From Paramicrobacterium chengjingii (lineage in GTDB: Bacteria > Actinomycetota > Actinomycetes > Actinomycetales > Microbacteriaceae): 64,000 bases of DNA. How positions within the stretch are numbered: position 1 is the stretch's first letter; each line of letters starts with the position of its first letter. This document shows, in pieces, positions 50,430 through 58,346 of this stretch. The notes beneath the pieces are model-generated. The model was not told the DNA's origin, ran no database searches, and saw only the letters and a program-made list of their open reading frames with translations. The stretch is taken from positions 2,604,001-2,668,000 of the forward strand of contig NZ_CP061169.1 in NCBI RefSeq assembly GCF_011751765.2, given 5' to 3'. A program made the position numbers and the translations under genes.

Positions 50430-50951
50430 GTGAACATGGCCCCATCTGAGACTTCACCCGTGGCAGCATCCGAGACGTCGAAAGCGCTGACACCCCGACG
50501 CCTCTACGGCATCCTCGCGATCGCCGAGACGATCACGTGGACGCTGCTGATCCTCGGAATGCTCCTCAAATACGTCGTTCAGCTCGGCGACTGGCCCGTC
50601 ACCATTGGCGGGAGTGTACACGGCATCATCTTTGTCGCCTACGCCTTCACAGCGGGCCTCGTCGGCGTGAACCAGCGGTGGAGGCCACTTCAGGTTGTGG
50701 GCGCCGTCGCCACGGCGATCATCCCCTACGCGACGATTCCGTTCGACCGCAGCCTTGAGCGCCGCGGCATGCTCGAGGGTGGCTGGCGCCGCGAGAAGAC
50801 GGATGACCCACGCGACGCGACATGGGTGAGCGCGTGGCTTCGGTTTTTCCTCCGGCACCCGGCCCTGCTCAGCGTCCTGCTTGTGGTGGCCGTCGGCGTC
50901 GTCTTCGGCACGCTCCTCACGCTCGGCCCGCCCACCGAGTGGGGCTCCTGA
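50430..50951 (+). CDS. DUF3817-domain membrane protein
   Basis: The 173-residue protein carries LYGILAIAETITWTLLILGM and SVHGIIFVAYAFTAGLVGV, which are features of DUF3817, and has four membrane helices; the C-terminal helix (about 145-165) follows a loop with a proline-rich start. The start is GTG at 50430, or possibly ATG at 50436, since both are weakly preceded by a ribosome-binding site. Function is unknown. Confidence 0.8.
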   Translation: MNMAPSETSPVAASETSKALTPRRLYGILAIAETITWTLLILGMLLKYVVQLGDWPVTIGGSVHGIIFVAYAFTAGLVGVNQRWRPLQVVGAVATAIIPYATIPFDRSLERRGMLEGGWRREKTDDPRDATWVSAWLRFFLRHPALLSVLLVVAVGVVFGTLLTLGPPTEWGS

Positions 50952-51021
50952 CCCGACTGCCGGTTTCGTTTCTCACGCGCGACGGTCAGAATAGGGACAT
51001 GAGCACGGGAACGCACCGTTG

Positions 51022-51672
51022 ATGGATCAGCAACTGCTCCTGCTGCTTCTTGACCTCACGGGAACATTCGCGTTTGCGCTCAATGGTGCACTCACCGCGA
51101 TCAGAGCCGTTCGCGTCGACATCGTCGGCGTCATCGCTCTGGGCATGATCACGGCGATGGGCGGCGGGGTCATCCGCGATGTGATGCTCAACCTCTCGCC
51201 CGCCACTTTTCAGGATTGGCGCTATCTTGCTGTCGCGGCAGTCGGCGCGCTCATCGCGTTCGCCTTCGGAAACAGTCTCGTTCGACTGTCCACACCGATT
51301 GAGGTGCTGGATGCCGTCGGGCTGAGCTTCTTCGCGATCACCGGAGCGATCAAAGCCGTTGAGTTCGGGCTCGGGCCGGTCCAGGCGATCATTCTCGGCA
51401 CCATCACCGCTGTCGGCGGAGGCACGCTTCGCGATGCGCTGCTCGGACGTGTGCCCTCCGTGCTGAGTGACGGGCTCTATGCTGTGCCGGCCTTCATCGG
51501 CGCCGGCCTCGCCGTCATCGCGTCGCTGTTCGGGCTCTACGGCCCCGTCACCGCGGTCGTCGCAGCAGCTGTCTGCTTTCTCATCCGTGTGCTCGGACTG
51601 CACTTCAGCTGGAACGCGCCGGTGCCGCGCGAGTGGAAGCGCCGTGGCACCGGCAGCTCAAGTCGGGACTAA
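51022..51672 (+). CDS. TRIC/YicG-family membrane protein (UPF0126)
   Basis: The 216-residue protein has two homologous halves of three helices each: FAFALNGALTAIRAVRVDIVG with GGGVIRDVML in the first, and FFAITGAIKAVEFG with GGGTLRDALL in the second. This internal repeat is the signature of the bacterial TRIC-type (YicG) cation channels. Physiological role is unknown. The ATG at 51022 is preceded by GGGAACG. Confidence 0.9.
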   Translation: MDQQLLLLLLDLTGTFAFALNGALTAIRAVRVDIVGVIALGMITAMGGGVIRDVMLNLSPATFQDWRYLAVAAVGALIAFAFGNSLVRLSTPIEVLDAVGLSFFAITGAIKAVEFGLGPVQAIILGTITAVGGGTLRDALLGRVPSVLSDGLYAVPAFIGAGLAVIASLFGLYGPVTAVVAAAVCFLIRVLGLHFSWNAPVPREWKRRGTGSSSRD

Positions 51673-51678
51673 CGGAGG

Positions 51679-52932
51679 CTATTTCGCAAGCCACGCGAGT
51701 GCCGCGACGACGAGCGCTCGCGTGCCCGTGTCGAGTGTCGGCTGGATCACGGGCGCGAACTCGGGTGAGTGATTCACGGGAATGTCCTGCGCCACGCGCC
51801 CTGCTGCCTCGGCAGCGGCATACTGCTCTGCGTCGATTCCCCCGATGCCCCAGTACACGTACGGCACTCCGAGAGCGTTCGGAATGTCGCTGAAGTCTTC
51901 GCTCGCTGACTGCTTCTCTATGGGTCTGTTCTGCTCACCAAAGTGCGTGGTGAATGCAGCGGCGACGCGTTCGCTTGCCTCCGTGTCGTTGGCTGTGAGC
52001 GGAAAACTGTCGAAGACCTCGTATTCCGCAGGTTTCGGCGACAGCGAGGCGACACACTCGGCATCGACGATACGCCGGATCGCAGCAAACAGCGCGGAGC
52101 GCGTCTGCTCGCTGTAGGTGCGGATGTTGAGTTGCAGCACGGCTGACTCGGGAATGACGTTGCTCTTCGTGCCGGCCTGGATGCTGCCGACCGTCAGCAC
52201 GGCTGTCTCCGCTGGCGCAATTTCACGGGAGACAATTGTCTGCAACCTGACGACGATGTGCGCTGCGAGCACAACGGGGTCAACGCTCGCCTGCGGCATC
52301 GATCCGTGAGCGCCGCGGCCGTGAATGATGATGCGGATGCTGTCTGCCGCCGTGAGAAACGGCCCACTCCGCACTCCCAGCGTTCCGGCCGGTAGCGCTA
52401 GCACATGCTGCGCGAGGGCGATGTCTGGTGTCGGGATCAGCTCGGCAAGGCCATCGTCGAGCATGCCCGCTGCACCGTCGGCCGTCTCTTCGGCGGGCTG
52501 CAGAAGCGCAACGACAGTGCCGTTCCACTGTGCCGGCGATCTGCTCAGCAGCTCCACGGCAGCCACAAGCGACGCCACATGCACGTCGTGCCCGCACGCG
52601 TGGGCGACAGGCACTGTGTGACCATTCTCGTCTGATGCCGTTGCCTCGCTCGCGTAGTCGACGCCGCTCTGTTCCGTGACGGGGAGCGCATCCATGTCCG
52701 CACGCAGCAGAACGACGGGCCCGTCGCCGTTGCGCAGAATTCCGACAACGCCAGTCCCACCGATTCCGGCTTGCACATCAAGGCCAAGCCCGCGCAGCCA
52801 CTGCGCCGCCTTCGTCGCAGTCTCGTGCTCGTGATGCGATAGTTCGGGGTTTCTGTGTAGATCTCTGTAAAACTCCTCTTGCCGTTCGCGAAGCTCACCG
52901 AGTCTGGCGAGAACCGTCGACGCCACTGACAT
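51679..52932 (-). CDS. M20-family amidohydrolase (N-acyl-amino-acid or hippurate hydrolase type)
   Basis: The 417-residue metallohydrolase shows the M20D pattern: LLRADMDALPVTEQSGVDY, the dinuclear-metal HACGHDVHVASLV, EETADGAAGMLDDG, and GAHGSMPQASVDPVVLAAH in the dimerisation lobe. It probably hydrolyses N-acyl or amide bonds of amino-acid derivatives. The substrate is not known. It is convergent with the TRIC-type gene and divergent from purL, with 164 bp between the two starts. Confidence 0.9.
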   Translation of the reverse strand: MSVASTVLARLGELRERQEEFYRDLHRNPELSHHEHETATKAAQWLRGLGLDVQAGIGGTGVVGILRNGDGPVVLLRADMDALPVTEQSGVDYASEATASDENGHTVPVAHACGHDVHVASLVAAVELLSRSPAQWNGTVVALLQPAEETADGAAGMLDDGLAELIPTPDIALAQHVLALPAGTLGVRSGPFLTAADSIRIIIHGRGAHGSMPQASVDPVVLAAHIVVRLQTIVSREIAPAETAVLTVGSIQAGTKSNVIPESAVLQLNIRTYSEQTRSALFAAIRRIVDAECVASLSPKPAEYEVFDSFPLTANDTEASERVAAAFTTHFGEQNRPIEKQSASEDFSDIPNALGVPYVYWGIGGIDAEQYAAAEAAGRVAQDIPVNHSPEFAPVIQPTLDTGTRALVVAALAWLAK

Positions 52933-53096
52933 GTTGTCTCTCCCCTATCGCCTCTTTTTCGCAAGCATTCCACTGCTCGGATGCCGGGGCAACAACGATT
53001 CTGCTCACGATCACCTCCTGCGTCGCGCCCGGGTAGGATTGACAACGGTCCGGCGTGCAGCCACGCCCCTTTTTCGTCCCCAGGAGCGAGTATTCC

Positions 53097-55400
53097 GTGA
53101 GCATCCCAGCAGACACCGGCGCCGACACCGTCGCGAACGCAGCAGCGACTCCCGAGAAGGAGCAGCCATATGCGGCCCTCGGCCTGAAGCCCGACGAATA
53201 TGCGGCGATCCGAGAGATTCTCGGCCGACGCCCTACCTCGGGTGAGCTCGCGATGTACTCGGTGATGTGGAGCGAGCACTGCTCATACAAGAGCTCGAAG
53301 AAGTACCTGCGTCAGTTCGGTCAAAAAGTCTCGCCCGAGATGACGAAGAGCCTCATGGTCGGCATGGGTGAGAACGCCGGCGTCGTCGACATCGGCGAGG
53401 GCTGGGCTGTCACCTTCAAGGTAGAGAGCCACAACCACCCGAGCTACATCGAGCCCTTCCAAGGTGCCGCCACCGGCGTCGGCGGCATCGTGCGCGACAT
53501 CATCTCGATGGGTGCTCGCCCCGTGGCCGTCATGGACCAGCTGCGCTTCGGCGCAATCGATGACCCAGACACCGCACGCGTGGTGCACGGTGTGACAAGC
53601 GGCATCTCGTTCTACGGCAACTGCCTCGGACTTCCCAACATCGGCGGCGAGACGTACTTCGACCCGGTGTATCAGGGAAATCCGCTCGTCAATGCGCTCT
53701 CGGTCGGCGTGCTTCGCCACGAAGATCTGCACCTGGCCAACGCATCCGGTGTCGGAAACAAGGTGGTGCTTTTCGGCGCCCGCACGGGAGGCGACGGCAT
53801 CGGCGGAGCATCCATTCTGGCTTCTGACTCCTTTGACGACGGCGGCCCGACCAAGCGGCCCGCCGTGCAGGTGGGCGACCCCTTTGCCGAAAAGGTGCTC
53901 ATCGAGTGCTGCCTCGAAATGTACCGCGATGAGCTCGTCGAGGGAATTCAAGACCTCGGCGCCGCGGGCATCTCGTGCGCGACGAGCGAGCTTGCCGCGA
54001 ACGGCGACGGCGGCATGTTCGTCGAGCTCGACGGCGTGCTGCTTCGTGACCCCTCCCTCACGGCGGAAGAGATTCTCATGTCGGAGTCTCAGGAGCGCAT
54101 GATGGCGGTTGTCGCGCCCGAGAAGCTCGATGCATTTCTCGCCGTCGCCGCGAAGTGGGATGTCGAAACGAGCGTGCTCGGTGAGGTCACTGACACCGGG
54201 CGGCTCGTCATCAACTGGCACGGCGAAGAGATCGTCAACGTCGATCCGTCGACAGTCGCCGTCGACGGCCCGGTCTACGACCGCCCGGTTGCCTACCCGA
54301 CCTGGATCGACGCGCTGCAGGCAGACACGGCGAGCGCACTCGAGCGCAGCGACGACCCTGCCGTGCTCAAGGAGCAGACGCTGAAGCTTGTCGGCTCGGC
54401 GAATCTTGCAGACAAGAGCTGGATCACCGACCAGTACGACTACTACGTGCTCGGCAACACGGCGCTGTCATTCCCTGATGATGCGGGAATGATCCGCGTT
54501 GACGAGGAGTCGGGGCTCGGATTCTCGATCGCCACCGACGCAAACGGCCGCTACTGCCAGCTGGATCCCCGTGCGGGAGCGCAGCTCGCCCTCGCCGAGG
54601 CATTCCGCAACGTCGCCGCCACCGGTGCCGTACCCGCAGCGGTCACCGACTGCCTCAACTTCGGCAGCCCCGAGAACCCCGAGGTGATGTGGCAGTTCTC
54701 TGAAGCCGTCGAAGGCCTCTCTGATGCCTGCCTCGAGATGGGCATTCCCGTCACAGGGGGCAACGTCTCGTTCTACAACCAGACCGGCGACACCCCGATC
54801 TTCCCCACACCCGTCGTCGGGGTTCTCGGCGTTATCGACGACGTTGCCAAGCGCGTGCCGAGCGGCTGGCAAGACGAGGGCGACAACATCTATCTTCTTG
54901 GCACGACCCGCACGGAGCTCTCCGGCTCGGCATGGGCGGGCACCGTGCACGGGCACCTCGGAGGCCGCCCGCCGAAGGTCGACCTTCAGCGTGAAAAAGA
55001 CCTCGCTGCTCTGCTGCACGCGGGGTCGCAGCAATCGCTTCTCGCATCGGCGCACGATCTCTCTGACGGCGGACTCGCCCAGGCACTCGTCGAGTCTGTG
55101 CTGCGCTTCGGCGTCGGAGCACGTGTGTGGCTCGGCGAGATCATGGAGCGCGACGGCGTCGACGCGGCATCCGCCCTCTTCTCCGAGTCAACAGGACGTG
55201 TGGTTGTCTCGGTGCCTCGCGAAGACGACGTGAAGTTTCGCGGACTGTGCGAGGGGCGCGGGTACCCCGTGCTGCGCATCGGCGTCACAGACGGTGCTGC
55301 CTCCTCTGACGCGACACTCGAGGTGCAGGACTACTTCACTGTCTCTGTCGACGACCTGCGACAGACGCACGAGAGCACGCTGCGCGAGCACTTCGCGTAG
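53097..55400 (+). CDS. purL: FGAM synthase large subunit PurL (small-type)
   Basis: PurL makes formylglycinamidine ribonucleotide using ATP and the ammonia from PurQ. The 767-residue length fits the three-protein complex with PurS and PurQ rather than the large single-chain form. Signatures include [48 protein letters not shown], and the C-terminal [14 protein letters not shown]. The GTG at 53097 has AGGAG ten bases upstream, slightly long; the in-frame upstream GTG-like start at 53055 is not favoured. Confidence 0.95.
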   Translation: MSIPADTGADTVANAAATPEKEQPYAALGLKPDEYAAIREILGRRPTSGELAMYSVMWSEHCSYKSSKKYLRQFGQKVSPEMTKSLMVGMGENAGVVDIGEGWAVTFKVESHNHPSYIEPFQGAATGVGGIVRDIISMGARPVAVMDQLRFGAIDDPDTARVVHGVTSGISFYGNCLGLPNIGGETYFDPVYQGNPLVNALSVGVLRHEDLHLANASGVGNKVVLFGARTGGDGIGGASILASDSFDDGGPTKRPAVQVGDPFAEKVLIECCLEMYRDELVEGIQDLGAAGISCATSELAANGDGGMFVELDGVLLRDPSLTAEEILMSESQERMMAVVAPEKLDAFLAVAAKWDVETSVLGEVTDTGRLVINWHGEEIVNVDPSTVAVDGPVYDRPVAYPTWIDALQADTASALERSDDPAVLKEQTLKLVGSANLADKSWITDQYDYYVLGNTALSFPDDAGMIRVDEESGLGFSIATDANGRYCQLDPRAGAQLALAEAFRNVAATGAVPAAVTDCLNFGSPENPEVMWQFSEAVEGLSDACLEMGIPVTGGNVSFYNQTGDTPIFPTPVVGVLGVIDDVAKRVPSGWQDEGDNIYLLGTTRTELSGSAWAGTVHGHLGGRPPKVDLQREKDLAALLHAGSQQSLLASAHDLSDGGLAQALVESVLRFGVGARVWLGEIMERDGVDAASALFSESTGRVVVSVPREDDVKFRGLCEGRGYPVLRIGVTDGAASSDATLEVQDYFTVSVDDLRQTHESTLREHFA

Positions 55401-55418
55401 GCGTCCGCGGCCGCCGCG

Positions 55419-55982
55419 TCAGTCGGATTCCGGCTGCACGCTGTAACAGAGGTGTGCGAATCCGCCATAGCGTTTCACCTCGGTGAGCTCGAGATCGCCT
55501 GGGGCCGTTGCACGAGGAAACAGCGGCGCTCCGCCCGCGAGCGCCGAGGGAGCAATCGACACCTGAATCTCGTCGAGAGCTCCGATGTCGTAGAACTGAC
55601 CGACGAGTTCACCGCCGCCGACGAGCCACACATCGAGACCGGATGCTGCCCTGACGATGTCGTCGAGATGCTCGCCCACATCGCCGCCAACGAGGCGCAC
55701 ATCGGCACCCTCGGGAATGGGCAGGTCGCGACTCGTGAACACGTACGTCGGGTGGTCTCCGAAGAATGACGACCACTTCTCGGGATGCTCCATCAGCTTC
55801 GTCGAGCTCAGCACCCACTCGTACGTCGTCGCACCCTCAACGATCACACCGACCTCGCGCATGAACGCGCCGTGGTCAGGAGCCTCGCCCGATTCGACGG
55901 CGAAGAGCCAATCAAGCGAGTTCTGCTCATCGGCGATGAACCCGTTAAGCGACGTCGCCGTGTTGTAGACAATACGTGTCAT
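55419..55982 (-). CDS. Dihydrofolate-reductase-family (RibD C-terminal-like) protein
   Basis: This 187-residue protein starts TRIVYNTATSLNGFIADEQNSLDWLF (the first part is the DHFR/RibD core), has GATTYEWVLS, VFTSRDLPIPEG and the NADPH loop VWLVGGGELVGQF. Such proteins are common reductases of unknown substrate, distinct from FolA. ATG at 55982 is chosen; a GTG at 55991 adds three residues. It is convergent with purL. Confidence 0.88.
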   Translation of the reverse strand: MTRIVYNTATSLNGFIADEQNSLDWLFAVESGEAPDHGAFMREVGVIVEGATTYEWVLSSTKLMEHPEKWSSFFGDHPTYVFTSRDLPIPEGADVRLVGGDVGEHLDDIVRAASGLDVWLVGGGELVGQFYDIGALDEIQVSIAPSALAGGAPLFPRATAPGDLELTEVKRYGGFAHLCYSVQPESD

Positions 55983-56168
55983 GTTCTTCACGGTATTGCA
56001 GCATTGCCATTCGCGTCGGAGACACGCGTTCGATCACAGCATCCTGCCTCGTTTGCTTGCTTTCGCTGCCGGTCGCAGATGTAGGCTCGTGATGTCGGAC
56101 GGCGCCTGCCGCCCATCGAATCGTAGGGGGAACGGACGCTCGATCGTTCTCCGAGGGGAGCGATACCG

Positions 56169-57575
56169 ATGTCAGCACAATCCACTCCGTATACGAAAAA
56201 GGCGTACGGCCTCTCTATTGCGGCCGCGGTCGGAGGCTTTCTCTTCGGGTTCGACTCATCCGTCATCAACGGCGCCGTCGACGCCGTCGACCACGCATTC
56301 TCGCTCGGCCCCGCACTCACCGGGTTCATTGTCGCCGTGGCGCTGCTCGGCTGCGCGCTCGGCGCTTGGATCGGAGGAGGGCTCGCCGACCGGTACGGCC
56401 GGCTGCGCGTCATCTTCATCGGCGGCATCCTGTTTCTCATCAGTTCCATCGGGGCCGGCCTCACGCTTGGGCCGTGGGATCTGCTTGTCTGGCGCGTCCT
56501 CGGCGGCATCGGCATCGGCATCGCCTCGGTTGTGACCCCCGCATACATCGCCGAGATCTCACCGCGCCAGATTCGCGGCACACTCGCCTCCTACCAGCAG
56601 CTCGCCATCACACTCGGCATCTTCGCCGCTTTGTTGAGCGACGCCGTGCTCGCAACCTCGGCGGGCGGCGCAGACGAGCAGCTGTGGATCGGCCTCGAGG
56701 CCTGGCGGTGGATGTTCCTCGTCGGCGCAGTGCCCGCCGTCGTCTACATCGTTTTGTCGTTCACGCTTCCCGAGTCTCCCCGCTACCTCTTGGCGAAGAA
56801 GCGCGTCGATGAAGCGCGCGCCATCTTCAAGACACTCGTCATCGAGTCCGAGGTCGAACGCAACATCAACGACATCAATAAGGCGATCGAGACCGACGAA
56901 AAGAACGCCCGCGCAACCCTGCGAGGTTCTGTGCTTGGCCTCCAGGGCGTCGTCTGGATCGGCATAATCCTCTCGGTTTTCCAGCAGTTCGTCGGAATCA
57001 ATGTGATCTTCTACTATTCGACGAGCCTCTGGAAAGCCGTCGGCTTCACCGAAGAGTCCTCACTGCTTGTGAGCGTCATCACGTCGGTGACGAACGTCGT
57101 GCTCACCTTCGTCGCGATTCTTCTCGTCGACCGAGTGGGGCGGCGTCCGATTCTGCTGAGCGGCTCGGTGCTGATGGCGATCTCGCTCGGCACTATGGCT
57201 CTCGCCTTCAGCTTCGCGGCAAAGAGCGGAGAAGATGTCAGTCTTCCCGGTGCATGGGGGCCGATCGCACTCGTCGCCGCAAACCTGTTCGTGATCGGGT
57301 TCGCCGCGTCGTGGGGCCCCCTCGTCTGGGTGTTGCTCGGCGAGATCTTCCCGCCGAAGATCCGCGGCAAGGCGCTCGGCGTCGCTGCGGCTGCACAGTG
57401 GATCGCAAACTTCGCGATCACTGTCACGTTCCCGTCGATGTCGGAGTGGTCGCTGCCCCTCACCTATGGCATGTACGCCGTCTTCGCCGCGCTGTCGTTC
57501 GTCTTCGTCCTGATCAAGGTGCCCGAGACAAAGGGCATGGAACTCGAACAGGCAGAGACACTGTTCACGAAGTAG
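56169..57575 (+). CDS. Sugar porter MFS transporter
   Basis: The 468-residue protein shows sugar-porter signatures: GFLFGFDSSVINGAVDAV (helix 1), GGGLADRYGRLR (motif A), YIAEISPRQIRGTLASYQQL (PESPR-adjacent region), LPESPRYLLAKKR, and GPLVWVLLGEIFPPKIRGKA. It probably imports a hexose or pentose with protons. Twelve membrane helices are evident. The gene ends eleven bases into the convergent TetR gene, whose product could in principle regulate it, but the operator lies elsewhere. Confidence 0.93.
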   Translation: MSAQSTPYTKKAYGLSIAAAVGGFLFGFDSSVINGAVDAVDHAFSLGPALTGFIVAVALLGCALGAWIGGGLADRYGRLRVIFIGGILFLISSIGAGLTLGPWDLLVWRVLGGIGIGIASVVTPAYIAEISPRQIRGTLASYQQLAITLGIFAALLSDAVLATSAGGADEQLWIGLEAWRWMFLVGAVPAVVYIVLSFTLPESPRYLLAKKRVDEARAIFKTLVIESEVERNINDINKAIETDEKNARATLRGSVLGLQGVVWIGIILSVFQQFVGINVIFYYSTSLWKAVGFTEESSLLVSVITSVTNVVLTFVAILLVDRVGRRPILLSGSVLMAISLGTMALAFSFAAKSGEDVSLPGAWGPIALVAANLFVIGFAASWGPLVWVLLGEIFPPKIRGKALGVAAAAQWIANFAITVTFPSMSEWSLPLTYGMYAVFAALSFVFVLIKVPETKGMELEQAETLFTK

Positions 57576-58254
57576 CCGGGGTCGGCACGGTCGGTTCGGT
57601 GAACAGCGCAACGACGCTGGCAATCACGTTGTGCAACTCGGAGTCTGACTGCGCGGGAATGCCTGTTCCTGCGAGCAGACCACGCACGGAGACGTCTTTG
57701 TACGCTGTGGTGATGATGCGCACGGCAACCAGAGGATCGACGACGAATCGTTGCCCGAAATTGAGCAGGGTGGTATCGAGAACCTGCGCGAGCTGGCGCT
57801 GCATCTCTGTCTCGTGCTCCACGAGATAGCGGCCGAAGTCGGCATTGCGCAGCGCGTGCACGCGAAACTCGGACTCGATAACGCACCATTGCCTGTCGTC
57901 GCCCTGCAGCTTGAGAAAGTCGGCGACGAGTCCAGTGATAACGTCGACGCGCTCCGTCATTGACAGTTGCGACAGTGCCTCCCCGTCGAGGCCCGGCAGC
58001 ACCGTATCGAGGCCCACCTGCACCTGCGCCATTCGTCGATCGTTTTCGCGCTCCGCCAGCGCGACGAAGAGCTCGTTCTTGGTCTCGAAGTTTGAATAGA
58101 ACGCGCCTCGCGTGAAGCCCGCGCGCTCGACAATGAGCTCGACGGGTGCCGCATCGACGCCGACCTCCGCAAACACGTCATACGCGGCATCGAGCAGGCG
58201 ATCTCGCGTCTTCTGGCGACGCGCAGACGCTGTATCGGTCGTTGAGCTGACCAT
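57565..58254 (-). CDS. TetR family repressor of the divergent MMPL-Pip operon
   Basis: The 229-residue regulator has an N-terminal helix-turn-helix (RDRLLDAAYDVFAEVGVDAA, then VELIVERAGFTRGAFYSNFE) and a helical ligand domain. It is transcribed away from the MMPL gene, with a 92-bp region in between that holds three spaced palindromes over the MMPL promoter, so it probably represses that operon and itself. The inducer is unknown, perhaps a lipid or drug exported by the transporter. Confidence 0.93.
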   Translation of the reverse strand: MVSSTTDTASARRQKTRDRLLDAAYDVFAEVGVDAAPVELIVERAGFTRGAFYSNFETKNELFVALAERENDRRMAQVQVGLDTVLPGLDGEALSQLSMTERVDVITGLVADFLKLQGDDRQWCVIESEFRVHALRNADFGRYLVEHETEMQRQLAQVLDTTLLNFGQRFVVDPLVAVRIITTAYKDVSVRGLLAGTGIPAQSDSELHNVIASVVALFTEPTVPTPATS

Positions 58255-58277
58255 CCTGACACCTTCCTGAATTCACT

Positions 58278-58331
58278 TTGCAATACACGAGTGTATCGAA
58301 TACATTCGTGTATTGGATACATTCCTGTATC
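58278..58331 (+). promoter_or_regulatory. MMPL promoter overlain by three TetR-type operators
   Basis: -35 TTGCAA (58278-58283) and -10 TACATT (58301-58306) have a 17-bp spacer. Palindromes ATACACGAGTGTAT (58283-58296), AATACATTCGTGTATT (58299-58314) and GATACATTCCTGTATC (58316-58331) have centres exactly 17 bp apart. Repression by occlusion is expected. Confidence 0.75.
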
Positions 58332-58346
58332 GATTTCTGGAGAACC

